Shown here in pieces: positions 53,331 through 62,097 of a DNA stretch of 64,000 nt. Origin of the DNA: Streptomyces echinatus (lineage in GTDB: Bacteria > Actinomycetota > Actinomycetes > Streptomycetales > Streptomycetaceae). How positions within the stretch are numbered: the first letter of the stretch is position 1; every line of letters starts with the position of its first letter. The DNA lies in contig NZ_JACHJK010000001.1 in assembly GCF_014203595.1 (NCBI RefSeq), positions 684,582 through 748,581 on the forward strand, read 5' to 3'. The translations under genes were made by a program, and so were the position numbers. The notes under the pieces were generated by a model. The model worked only from the letters and a program-made list of their open reading frames with translations. It did no database searches and was not told the origin of the DNA.

Positions 53331-53899
53331 TCGCCCCCGGCGCGGACTTCGCGATGATCGTCCGCAACAGCTACCTGTACGGCCGCCGCACCGGTCTGCT
53401 CGCCGCCGTGGGCGTGGCGGCGGGCGTCCTGGTCCACGTCACGTACACCCTGCTCGGCGTCGGCCTGCTGATCGCCTCCTCCACCGCCCTGTTCACGGTG
53501 ATCAAGCTGATCGGCGCCACCTACCTGGTGTACGTCGGCGTCCGCACCTACCGCACCCGCGGCGAGCTGCGCATCGACCTGGACGACAAGCGGGAGCTCA
53601 CCCCGCTCGCCGCCCTGCGCGCCGGCTTCCTCACCAACGTGCTCAACCCGAAGACGACCCTGTTCGTCGTCTCCACCTTCGCCCAGGTCGTCAGCCCGGA
53701 CACCCCGCTCTGCCAGCAGGCGGGCTACGGCCTGTTCATGTCGCTGGCCCACCTGCTGTGGTTCGGCGTGGTCGCCGCGTTCTTCTCGCACTCCCGGATG
53801 CGTGCCGTGATGCTGCGCGGCCAGAAGGTCCTCAACAAGGTGATCGGTTCCGTCCTGGCCGGCCTCGGCATCAGCCTCGCGTTCGCTCCGTCGCACTGA
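53327..53899 (+). CDS. LysE-family amino acid exporter, start uncertain
   Basis: A 190-aa transporter with about five visible membrane helices: GLLAAVGVAAGVLVHVTYTLL, LIASSTALFTVIKLIGATYLVYVGV, the NPKTTLFV motif and two more near the end. Family members begin about 15 residues earlier with a hydrophobic helix. Here the matching residues (QILAVAVITVLAVIAPGADF) are encoded just upstream in the same frame, but no ATG, GTG or TTG is available between the upstream stop near 53200 and the GTG at 53327. Either an unusual start is used or an indel has removed it. It converges with a peptidase gene, overlapping it by 29 bases at the 3' ends. Confidence 0.8.
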   Translation: MIAPGADFAMIVRNSYLYGRRTGLLAAVGVAAGVLVHVTYTLLGVGLLIASSTALFTVIKLIGATYLVYVGVRTYRTRGELRIDLDDKRELTPLAALRAGFLTNVLNPKTTLFVVSTFAQVVSPDTPLCQQAGYGLFMSLAHLLWFGVVAAFFSHSRMRAVMLRGQKVLNKVIGSVLAGLGISLAFAPSH

Positions 53900-55127
53900 G
53901 CGCGACGGTCACGATCGACCGCGTCTGCGCGATGATGTCCAGCCGGTTGCGCACGAACTCCGGGTCGGTGACCGTGCCGGCGGCCGGGTCGGTGTTGCCG
54001 GCGCCGAACTGCAGCACGGGCGTGTGCACATGCCCGCCCGGCAGGGAGTCGTGCAGTCCGAGCCGGTCCCGCAGCAGGGTGGCCCGGTAGGCGATCTCGT
54101 TGGAGAGGTAGTCACCACCGCCCCCGGCCCGGGCGGTGGAGCCGGGGGTCGGTCCGTCCGGCCGCACCACGGGACCGGTGCCCGGCCCGGCCGGGATCTC
54201 GGTCACCTCCGTGTGGTCGTAGACCGGGAAACGCCCCGTCCGCGCGGCCACGACGGCCGCGTACGGCAGCGTGGTGCCCGTCCACTGGGGCTGGGTCGCC
54301 GGGTCGGCGACCGGGACGGTCTCCGTGCGCGAGACGTCGTCGTTGTCCGGGAAGCCGCCGCGCCAGGCGCCGTTGGTGCGTTCGACGTCGAACCGGCCGA
54401 CGCGGCCCTGGCTCACGGTCGTGAACAGGTCGACGTGCGGCAGGTGGGGCCGCAGCGTCCGCTCCACCGTGCCCTCGGCGAAGTCCTGCCAGCGCACCGG
54501 GAACACGGCGGTCTCGACGCGCGCCGGGCCCCGCGCCGTCCGGATCACCGTGCCGTCGAGCGCGAGCGCGGCCGCCCCGGACGGGTTGGAGATGCGGATG
54601 TCCCGGTCGAGCGTGAAGGGGTCGAAGCCGGTGAGCAGCACGCGCCGCAGATGCCCCTTCTCCGGGTGACGGATGTCGGTCTGCCCGCGCGAGGTCCGCT
54701 CCAGCCGGTCGAGCAGCGCCGTCCGCCGGGCTTGGGTGAGGCCGAACCCCGGTTCCCAGGTGCGCACCTCCCGGGTCATCCCCAGCCGTGCCCAGTACAG
54801 CGGCCGGTCGTCGTCCCGGGAGAGATCACCGCCGGCCGGCCCCCGCCCCTGTGCCCGGTCCACGGCCCGCCGCCACAGCGCGGAACCCTCCCGTGCGACG
54901 ACCCGGCGGGCCTCGGCGTAGGAGCGCGCGCGCTCCAGTGCGCGGCCGAACTCCGGTGCCGCGTCGTCGAATCCGGAACGCCTGAGGATCTCCTGCGGGA
55001 CGGCCCCGTCGAGCCGCCGCTCCTCGGCGGTCGGGGAGGGCGCCGCCGAGGCGGTCGTGACGGGAACGGACAGGGCGGCCGACAGGGCCAGGCCGAGCAC
55101 GCCGATGCGAAGCCGTATACGTAACAA
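53871..55127 (-). CDS. Secreted pyroglutamyl-peptidase-like protein with TTA codon
   Basis: A 418-aa exported protein. Signal peptide 1-28 (RIGVLGLALSAALSVPVTTASA), a 130-residue N-terminal region, then a C15-type fold: VLLTGFDPFTLDRDIRISNPSG, VFPVRWQDF and GGHVHTPVLQ with the His. At the catalytic Cys (usually GTYVCN) this protein has DYLSNEIAY, that is, Ser near 342. The likely start is TTG after GGAAGG, and the second codon is TTA, which in Streptomyces requires the developmental bldA tRNA. Its 3' end overlaps that of the LysE gene. Confidence 0.8.
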   Translation of the reverse strand: MLRIRLRIGVLGLALSAALSVPVTTASAAPSPTAEERRLDGAVPQEILRRSGFDDAAPEFGRALERARSYAEARRVVAREGSALWRRAVDRAQGRGPAGGDLSRDDDRPLYWARLGMTREVRTWEPGFGLTQARRTALLDRLERTSRGQTDIRHPEKGHLRRVLLTGFDPFTLDRDIRISNPSGAAALALDGTVIRTARGPARVETAVFPVRWQDFAEGTVERTLRPHLPHVDLFTTVSQGRVGRFDVERTNGAWRGGFPDNDDVSRTETVPVADPATQPQWTGTTLPYAAVVAARTGRFPVYDHTEVTEIPAGPGTGPVVRPDGPTPGSTARAGGGGDYLSNEIAYRATLLRDRLGLHDSLPGGHVHTPVLQFGAGNTDPAAGTVTDPEFVRNRLDIIAQTRSIVTVALSATERTRG

Positions 55128-55227
55128 GGCGGTTGAGACCTTCCGTCGCTGTGGGGCGCGTGGTTCGGTGGACGGCGGCAGTATGACGCAGACGCCGCGC
55201 AGCCGCGCCCCCCTCGGACCGTTCCCC

Positions 55228-55791
55228 TCAGTCCGCCCGTTCCCCCAGCAGCCGCAGGAAGTCCCGGAACGCCCCCGGCATGTCGACCGACTCGGGGTCC
55301 AGGAGCCACTGGTACTGCAGGCCGTCCATCACGGCGATGAGCAGGGGGGCGGTGCGTTCCGGGGTGAGGCCGTTCGGCAGCCGGTCGCCGTACTCGCCGC
55401 GCAGGACCTCGGTCATGGACTCCCGGACCCGCGCGTACCGTTCGGTGAAGTAGGCCCGCGCCGGGTGCCCCTCGGTCACGCTCTCGCCGAGCAGCGCGGA
55501 GAAGGTCTGGATGATCGCCGGACGCATCGCGTTGTACTCGACCAGCGAGGCCAGCAGGTCCACCCGCCACCGCGAGTCCGGCACCGCGTCCCACCGGTCC
55601 CGCTCCTGGAGCACCGCCACCAACAGCGCGTCCTTGGTGGGGAAGTGGTGCAGCAGGCCCTGCTGGGTGAGTCCGACGCGCTCGGCCACCGCGGCCAGGC
55701 TCGCGCCCCGGTAACCGCGCTCGGCGATCACCTCCAGGGCGGCTCCGACGATCTCCGCGCGCCGTTCCTCGCTCCTGACCCTCGCGTTCAT
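55228..55791 (-). CDS. TetR-family regulator
   Basis: A 187-aa repressor. The N-terminal helix-turn-helix is clear: EERRAEIVGAALEVIAERG, then SLAAVAERVGLTQQGLLHHFPTKDALLVAVL. The ligand domain is helical and of usual length. The ATG at a point with GGTGA upstream is preferred to one six codons earlier. It is divergent from the GH3 beta-glucosidase gene with about 120 bases between starts, so that gene is its likely target, with a glucoside or similar inducer. Confidence 0.92.
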   Translation of the reverse strand: MNARVRSEERRAEIVGAALEVIAERGYRGASLAAVAERVGLTQQGLLHHFPTKDALLVAVLQERDRWDAVPDSRWRVDLLASLVEYNAMRPAIIQTFSALLGESVTEGHPARAYFTERYARVRESMTEVLRGEYGDRLPNGLTPERTAPLLIAVMDGLQYQWLLDPESVDMPGAFRDFLRLLGERAD

Positions 55792-55912
55792 GACGTCACC
55801 GTACGGCATGCCGGGTGACCCCAGATGACGGCAGGATAACGAAACCTACCACTCTACAGGGAATGCGGGCACGATGGGGGCACCTGCAGCGACTCGACGA
55901 GGAGGAACCGCG

Positions 55913-58367
55913 ATGGCGGGATCCCAGCCCACCCCGGCCGAGAAGGCCCGCGAGGCGGCCGTGGAGGCCGCCCTCGGCACCCTCGGCCTCGACGCCAAGG
56001 CCCGGCTGCTGGCCGGCCAGGACATGTGGACCCTGCCCGCGCTGCCCGAGATCGGTCTGCGGTCCCTGGTCATGTCCGACGGCCCGATCGGCGTCCGGGG
56101 GCGTCCGCTGGACCGCCGACGACCCCTCCGTCGCCCTGCCCTCACCGACCGCGCTCGCCGCCACCTGGGACCCGGAACTCGCCCGCCGCGCCGGCGTGCT
56201 GCTCGCCCAGGAGGCCCGCCGCAAGGGCGTCCACGTCCTGCTCGCCCCCACGGTCAACCTGCACCGTTCCCCGCTCGGCGGACGCCACTTCGAGTGCTAC
56301 AGCGAGGACCCGTACCTGACCGGCGCGATCGGCAGCGGCTATGTGTCCGGCGTCCAGTCCGGCGGAGTCGGCACCACCGTCAAGCACTTCGTCGCCAACG
56401 ACGCCGAGACCGACCGCTTCACGGTGAACAACCTGGTGCCCGAACGCGCCCTGCGCGAGCTGTACCTGGCGCCCTTCGAGACCATCGTGGAGAACGCCCG
56501 CCCATGGGGCGTCATGACCGCCTACAACACGGTCAACGGCACGACCATGACCGAGCACCACCACCTCGTCAACGAGGTCCTGCGCGGCGAATGGGGCTTC
56601 GACGGCGTCAACGTCTCCGACTGGATGGCCGCCCGGGACACCGTGGCGGCCGTCAACGGCGGTCTCGACGTCGCCATGCCCGGCCCGCGGACCGTGTACG
56701 GCCCCGCCCTCGCCCAGGCAGTGCGCGACGGCAGGGTCGCCGAGGCCACCGTCGACGCGGCCGTCCGCCGCGTGCTGCGCCTCGCCGCCCGCGCGGGCGT
56801 CCTGGACGGCGCCGAACCCGCCGTCACCGAACCGCCCGCGCCCGTCGACGGCGAGGCCCTGGCCCGCGAGATCGCCCGCCGCTCCTTCGTCCTCGTCCGC
56901 AACGAGCGCGCCGCCCTGCCCCTGCGGCCGGGCGGTACCGTGGCCCTGATCGGCGCCGCCGCACGCGACGCCCGCGTCCTCGGCGGCGGCTCCGCCACCG
57001 TCTTCCCGGCCCGGATCGTGTCCCCGCTCGACGGCCTCACCGCCGCCCTCCCCGAAGGCACCCTCGGCTACGCCGTCGGCGCCGACCCGGCCACCGAACT
57101 GGCCGTCGCCGATCAGGGCTTCACCCTGCGGGCGGTCTGCCGGGACGCCGCCGGCGAGGTCATCGGCACCCGCTCCGCCCCGGGCGGCCTCATCCAGTGG
57201 ACGGGCACCGACCTCCCCGACGGCGTCACCCATGACTCCCTCCACAGCATCGAGCTGACCGGCACCTTCACCCCGCGCGAGTCCGGCCCGCACACCTTCG
57301 GCATCAAGGGCACGGGCGGCTTCACCCTCGCCGTCGGCGGGACGACGTACTACGACGACGACCAGCGCCCCGAGAAGGAGGGCCCCTTCGAGACGCTCTT
57401 CGGCGCCCCGGTGCCCCGCGCCGAGGCCGAGCTGACCGCCGGCGAACCGGTCGAGGTCTCCCTGACCCACGTCGTCCGGCTCCCCGAGAGCCTCCCCATG
57501 AAGGTCATCGCCTTCGCGCTCGCCCACTGCGGCCCCCGGCGCGACGCGGACGAGCTGATCGCCGAGGCCGTCGAGGCCGCCCGCGGCGCGGACACGGCGG
57601 TCGTCATGTTGGCCACCACCGACCGCGTGGAGTCCGAGGGCTTCGACCGCGTCGACCTGCGGCTCCCCGGCCGCCAGGACGACCTGGTCCGCGCGGTCGC
57701 CGCCGCCAACCCGAACACCGTCGTGGTCGTCAACTCCGGCTCCCCGGTGGAACTCCCCTGGCGGAACGAGGCCGCCGCCGTCCTGCTGACCTGGTTCCCC
57801 GGCCAGGAGGGCGGCGCAGCCCTCGCCGACGTCCTCACCGGCGCCCACGAGCCCGGCGGCCGGCTCCCCACCACCTGGGGCTCCCTCGCCGACGCCCCCG
57901 TCACCCGGGTCGTCCCCGCCGACGGCGAGCTGCCGTACGACGAGGGCGTGTTCATCGGCCACGGCGCCTGGGAGAAGGCCGGCCGGACCCCGTCGTACCC
58001 CTTCGGCCACGGCCTCGGCTACACCGGCTGGGCGTACGAGTCCCTGGAGCTCTCCGTCGGCGCCGACGGCATCACCGTCCGCGTCCGCGTGCGCAACACC
58101 GGCGAGCGGGCCGGCCGGGAGGTCGTCCAGGTCTACGTCGGCCCGGACGGGTCCGTCCCCGAGCGCCCGGCGCGCCGGCTGGCCGGCTTCGCGTCCGTCG
58201 AGGCCGGGCCCGGCGAGAGCGCCGAGGCGACCGTGGAGCTTGCGCGCCGCGTCTTCGAGGTCTGGGACGCGCCGGCGAAGGCGTGGGCGTTTGTGAAGGG
58301 TTCGTACGAGATCACCGCCGGACGCTCGATCGCCGACCGCAGGCTCACCGCGCCGATTAACGTCTGA
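55913..58367 (+). pseudogene. GH3 beta-glucosidase, interrupted by a +1 frameshift
   Basis: Reading two frames together gives a normal GH3 enzyme of about 817 aa with a PA14 insert. The first frame starts MAGSQPTPAEKAREAAVE after GAGGAGGAACC and runs to MSDGPIGVRG. The second frame resumes VRWTADDPSVALPSPT and continues to the stop: HFECYSEDP, KHFVAND, the nucleophile Asp in GVNVSDWMAARD, a PA14-like domain (about 400-530), the GH3 C-domain and a fibronectin-like end. The break is at a run of five G (56097-56101) where four would keep the frame. It is either a sequencing or assembly error or a recent mutation. It would hydrolyse beta-glucosides inside the cell. Confidence 0.85.
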
Positions 58368-58412
58368 TCCGGGACAGTCCCCGCGCACCGCGGACAGAGT
58401 CCCCCCACGAGC

Positions 58413-58448
58413 AGCCCCGGTCCGGGACCTGACCCCTGGACCGGGGCT
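58413..58448 (+). terminator. Terminator hairpin after the GH3 gene
   Basis: AGCCCCGGTCC and GGACCGGGGCT form an 11-bp perfect stem around a 14-base loop, 46 bases after the GH3 stop and eight bases before the short MITE-like element. Confidence 0.75.
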
Positions 58449-58456
58449 CGCGCCCG

Positions 58457-58509
58457 TCAGGGCCTCTCGTTCGGACCATGCCGGGCTCGATCCAGACGAA
58501 AGACCCTAG
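58457..58509. mobile_element. MITE-like element, short copy (53 bp)
   Basis: It starts CAGGGCCTCTCGTTCGGACC and ends GACGAAAGACCCTAG. Both ends match those of the 166-bp element near 45.4 kb, but the interior is almost entirely missing. As there, one end overlaps the TAG stop of a leftward coding sequence (a galM fragment), and a terminator hairpin lies just outside the other end. It could also fold as a single RNA hairpin. Confidence 0.6.
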
Positions 58510-58648
58510 GACGGGCCCGGGCGGACCGGCGTCCCCTCCCGCACCCCGAAGCCGTACACCGTCTCGGACCGGAAGACCTCGCCGGGCCGCAGGACCGTGC
58601 TCGGGAACTCCGGGCGGCTGGGGAGTCCGGGAAGTGCTGCGTCTCCAG
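58506..58648 (-). pseudogene. Aldose 1-epimerase (galM) remnant, C-terminal
   Basis: About 47 codons match the end of aldose 1-epimerases: [10 protein letters not shown] in one frame, then [20 protein letters not shown] in the next, compared with [28 protein letters not shown] of the intact gene near 39 kb. A one-base deletion in the CCCC run separates the two parts, and nothing upstream of LETQ is left. The TAG stop is provided by the edge of the short MITE-like element. Confidence 0.8.
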
Positions 58649-58672
58649 GGCGGTTCACGTGGGAACCCTGGG

Positions 58673-59557
58673 TCAGGGGTTCCGTGCCGTGACCCTCCGG
58701 TACGCGATCTCCGCCAGCTCGGCCTGGCCGTCCCTGCTGGGGTGGAACCAGTCCCAGTGGCTGAGCTGGTCCGTGCCGAAGCGGAAGTCGTACACCGCGT
58801 TGTCGTCGAAGCGGCAGCGGCGGTCCTTGGCGCACACCTCCGCGAGCACCTTGTTGTACTCCACCACCCGCTGCTGCACGCTGTCCCGGCGCACCATCGC
58901 CGCGCTGGTCAGATCGTCCGCGTCGGCCAGCATCGACGGACAGATGCCCAGCTTCCACACCTGCTTGCCCAGCATGTTCGTCCGGCCCTCGGACCACAGC
59001 CGCTTCAGGTTCGGCACGCTCGACACGTACACCTGCGTCTTCGGCAGCGCCGAGCGCAGGGTGCCCATCGCCTCCTCGAAGTCCGCGCGGAACTCGGCCA
59101 CCGAGGTCATCGCCGACGCCGAGGACCGGCAGGCGTCGTTCCCTCCCACCATCACCGTCACCAACTCCGGGTCGTGGGCGGCCGCCTGCTCCATCTGCTC
59201 GGGCAGGTCGGCCATCCGGGCGCCGGTCACCGCGTGGTTCCAGCTGCGCTCCGCCGCCCCCGCCGCGCCCAGCAGCCGCACCGCCAGGCTGTCCACCCGG
59301 GCGTCGCCGCCCGTCGCCCACGACGCCTCCGGGCAGTCCGACAGGACCGTGCACGCGTCGAAGCCGCGGGTGATGGAGTCACCCACCGCGGCGATCGAGT
59401 CCGGGCTGCGGTCCCACAGCGGGGCCCGGGCCGCTCGCGCCTTCGTGGGCTCCGCCCGCGGCGAGCCCCCGCCCCCGCCGTCACAGCCGGCGGCCCCCAG
59501 CACCATGGCCGCCACGACGGTGAGAGCGGCTCGCACACGGTGGCTTCGCTTCCGCAT
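58673..59557 (-). CDS. SGNH/GDSL-family hydrolase lipoprotein
   Basis: A 294-aa exported hydrolase. The signal ends in a lipobox VLGAAGCDG, with Cys25 as the lipidation site. The SGNH blocks are present: VGDSITRG with Ser61, a Gly in the ARMADLPEQM region, VMVGGNDACRS with Asn, and DWFHPSRDGQ with Asp and His near 270. Cysteines in CTVLSDCPE and CAKDRRCRF probably form disulfides. GGAG lies about ten bases before the ATG. It is an esterase or lipase at the outer membrane surface; substrate unknown. It is divergent from the DUF3145 gene. Confidence 0.9.
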   Translation of the reverse strand: MRKRSHRVRAALTVVAAMVLGAAGCDGGGGGSPRAEPTKARAARAPLWDRSPDSIAAVGDSITRGFDACTVLSDCPEASWATGGDARVDSLAVRLLGAAGAAERSWNHAVTGARMADLPEQMEQAAAHDPELVTVMVGGNDACRSSASAMTSVAEFRADFEEAMGTLRSALPKTQVYVSSVPNLKRLWSEGRTNMLGKQVWKLGICPSMLADADDLTSAAMVRRDSVQQRVVEYNKVLAEVCAKDRRCRFDDNAVYDFRFGTDQLSHWDWFHPSRDGQAELAEIAYRRVTARNP

Positions 59558-59813
59558 CCCTGCTGTTCTCCTCGCTCGACGGTCCGGCACTCCCTCACAT
59601 AACAACGTGCGAGGGTTCCCGGCCGGGCGCCCGGGAACGGCGCACCCCCGCACAAGCGTCCCCCTGGGTGAATGGCGACGGTTTCCTGGCACCGGGACCG
59701 ACGGTACGTCACACTCCTTGCGCCGCCGCAGGGTAGCCTCGCCATCAACGCGGCCGTCGTGCCACTGCCGCCCAGCCAGACCGCAAGATGTCCCGCTCTG
59801 CCCGGAGGTTCCG

Positions 59814-60308
59814 GTGACGACACGTGGAGTTCTGTACGTGCACTCCGCGCCGCGCGCGCTGTGCCCGCACGTCGAGTGGGCCGTCGCCGGGGTGCTCGGC
59901 ACGCGCGTCAGCCTGGACTGGATCCGGCAGCCCGCGGCACCCGGCACCTGGCGCTCGGAGTTCTCCTGGCAGGGCGAGGCCGGCACGGCCTCCAAGCTCG
60001 CCTCCGCGCTGCGCGGCTGGCACCTGCTGCGCTTCGAGGTCACCGCGGAGCCCTGCCCGACCGCCGAGGGCGAGCGCTACAGCTGCACCCCCGACCTGGG
60101 CATCTTCCACGCCGTCACCGGTATCCACGGCGACATCCTGATCCCCGAGGACCGCCTGCGCGCGGCCCTGACACGCTCTCAGCGGGGCGAGACGGACCTG
60201 GAGGCCGAGCTGGCCAAGCTCCTCGGCAAGCCCTGGGACGACGAACTGGAGCCCTTCCGCTACGCGGGCGAGGGAGCACCGGTGCGCTGGCTGCACCAGG
60301 TGGTGTAG
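59814..60308 (+). CDS. DUF3145 protein
   Basis: A 164-aa cytosolic protein starting TTRGVLYVHSAPRALCPHVEWAVAGVLG, a signature of the actinobacterial DUF3145 family. It has an alpha/beta fold, with conserved Trp and Cys residues in the N-terminal half and GIHGDILIPEDRLR in the second half. GTG start with GGAGGT six bases before it. Function unknown. It is regularly found next to fabF in actinobacteria, which may hint at a role in lipid metabolism; here it converges on fabF with a shared terminator. Confidence 0.9.
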   Translation: MTTRGVLYVHSAPRALCPHVEWAVAGVLGTRVSLDWIRQPAAPGTWRSEFSWQGEAGTASKLASALRGWHLLRFEVTAEPCPTAEGERYSCTPDLGIFHAVTGIHGDILIPEDRLRAALTRSQRGETDLEAELAKLLGKPWDDELEPFRYAGEGAPVRWLHQVV

Positions 60309-60347
60309 AGCACCCCGCGGCCGGCTGCGAAGCGGCCCCACCGACGG

Positions 60348-60383
60348 CGATGGCCCGGTCTCCGTCGAAGGAGACCGGGCCAT
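60348..60383. terminator. Bidirectional terminator at the end of the fab cluster
   Basis: A perfect 15-bp stem (GATGGCCCGGTCTCC and its complement) with a six-base loop between the converging DUF3145 and fabF stops. Confidence 0.88.
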
Positions 60384-60398
60384 CGAACGTCACGTGAC

Positions 60399-61661
60399 TC
60401 AGATCGTCCGGAACGCCAGCACCACGTTGTGCCCGCCGAACCCGAACGAGTCGTTCAGCGCGGCGATGCGGCCCTCGGGCAGCTGACGCGCCTCACCGGT
60501 CACCACGTCCGCGTTGACCTCGGGGTCGAGGTTCTCCAGGTTGATCGTCGGCGGAGCCGTACGGTTCGCCAGCGCCAGGATCGACGCGACGGTCTCGATG
60601 CCGCCGGCGCCACCGAGCAGGTGACCGGTCATCGACTTGGTCGCGGAGATCGCCATGTGGTCGACGTCGTCGCCGAACACCTTCCGCAGCGCCTTGATCT
60701 CGGCGACGTCACCCTGCGGCGTGGACGTGGCGTGCGCGTTCACGTGCACGATCTCGGCCGGCTTGAGGTCGGTGCTGTCCAGCAGGTTCTGCAGCGCGTG
60801 CGCGATCCCGTTGCCGGACGGCTCCGGCTGCGTGATGTGGTGGCCGTCGGCGGAGATGCCCTGGCCGACCGCCTCGGCGTAGACCCGGGCGCCGCGGGCC
60901 TTCGCGTGCTCCTCGGACTCCAGGACGATCACACCGGCGCCCTCGCCGAGCACGAAGCCGTTGCGGTCGGCGTCGTAGGGACGCGAGGCGCCCTGCGGGT
61001 CGTCGTTGTTCTTGGACATCGCCATCATGTTGCCGAAGGCGGCGATGGGAAGCGGGTGGATGGCGGCCTCGGTGCCACCGGCCACGACCACGTCCGCACG
61101 CCCGGTGCGGATCATCTCGATCGCGTACCCGATGGCCTCCGCGCCGGAGGCGCAGGCCGACACCGGGGTGTGCACACCGGCGCGGGCACCCAGCTCGATG
61201 CCGACGTTGGCGGCCGGGGAGTTGGGCATCAGCATCGGCACGGTGTGCGGGGAGACACGGCGTACGCCCTTCTCCTTGAGCACGTCGTACTGGTCCAGCA
61301 GCGTCGTCACGCCGCCGATGCCGGAGGCGATGACCGCACCGAGACGGTCGGGGTTCACGGACGCGTCCTCACCGGCCTTGGCGGTGAAACCGGCGTCCTT
61401 CCAGGCCTCCTGAGCGGCGATCAGCGCGAACTGCGCGGACCGGTCCAGTTTGCGGGCCTGCGGCCGGGGCAGGACCTCGCCCGGCTCTACGGCGATCTGC
61501 GCGGCGATACGGACCGGCAGGTCCGCCGCCCACTCCTGTTCGAGGAGGCTGACACCGGGCGTGCCGGCGACCAGGGCCTCCCAGAACGAGGCTGCGTCGC
61601 CACCCAGCGGTGTGGTTGCGCCGATACCGGTGACGACCACGGTGCGATTGGTCGGGCTCAC
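60399..61661 (-). CDS. fabF: 3-oxoacyl-ACP synthase II
   Basis: A 420-aa condensing enzyme that elongates acyl-ACP with malonyl-ACP. The catalytic Cys is in TPVSACASGAEA, the two His in NAHATSTPQGD and GFGGHNV, and the Lys in ISATKSMTGHLLGG. All are intact and the length is typical. GTG start. It is the last gene of the cluster, 106 bases after acpP; that spacer contains a GCCACC/GGTGGC hairpin that might modulate read-through. Works with FabH, FabD and AcpP in type II fatty-acid synthesis. Confidence 0.97.
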   Translation of the reverse strand: MSPTNRTVVVTGIGATTPLGGDAASFWEALVAGTPGVSLLEQEWAADLPVRIAAQIAVEPGEVLPRPQARKLDRSAQFALIAAQEAWKDAGFTAKAGEDASVNPDRLGAVIASGIGGVTTLLDQYDVLKEKGVRRVSPHTVPMLMPNSPAANVGIELGARAGVHTPVSACASGAEAIGYAIEMIRTGRADVVVAGGTEAAIHPLPIAAFGNMMAMSKNNDDPQGASRPYDADRNGFVLGEGAGVIVLESEEHAKARGARVYAEAVGQGISADGHHITQPEPSGNGIAHALQNLLDSTDLKPAEIVHVNAHATSTPQGDVAEIKALRKVFGDDVDHMAISATKSMTGHLLGGAGGIETVASILALANRTAPPTINLENLDPEVNADVVTGEARQLPEGRIAALNDSFGFGGHNVVLAFRTI

Positions 61662-61767
61662 GGGAATTCTTTCTCCAACGGATACGGGAGGACTACCCCC
61701 GCGTCTGCGGGGATTACGGCGCCACCGCCGGGTGGCGGGGCTTGCAGCCTGGGGCCTACGGGATGGC

Positions 61768-62016
61768 TCAGGCCTGGTGCTTGAGGATGTAGTCGGTCGC
61801 GTCGCCGACGGTCTTGAGGTTCTTGACGTCGTCGTCCGGGATCTTCACGTCGAAGCGCTCTTCAGCGGCGACGACGACCTCGACCATGGACAGCGAGTCG
61901 ACGTCCAGGTCGTCGGTGAAGGACTTGTCCAGCTGGACGTCCTCAACCGGGATGCCGGCGATCTCGTTCACGATTTCGGCGAGACCGGCGACGATCTCTT
62001 CCTGAGTGGCGGCCAT
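61768..62016 (-). CDS. acpP: Acyl carrier protein
   Basis: An 82-aa acidic four-helix protein. The phosphopantetheine attachment Ser41 lies in DLDVDSLSMVEVVV. It carries the growing acyl chain between FabD, FabH and FabF. GGAG precedes the ATG. In Streptomyces this gene is often called fabC. It is placed between fabH and fabF as usual. Confidence 0.98.
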   Translation of the reverse strand: MAATQEEIVAGLAEIVNEIAGIPVEDVQLDKSFTDDLDVDSLSMVEVVVAAEERFDVKIPDDDVKNLKTVGDATDYILKHQA

Positions 62017-62097
62017 GTCAGGCGCTCCTTCTTAGATATTCCAGACGGTTTGTGGCAGTTGTATCCGCTCCGGACCGCATGATCCGGCACGGAGTGC

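Noticed and set aside
56090..56105. Programmed frameshifting in the GH3 gene
   Set aside because: A plain G-run without slippery heptamer or obvious downstream pseudoknot; GH3 enzymes are not known to use recoding, so an error or mutation is simpler.
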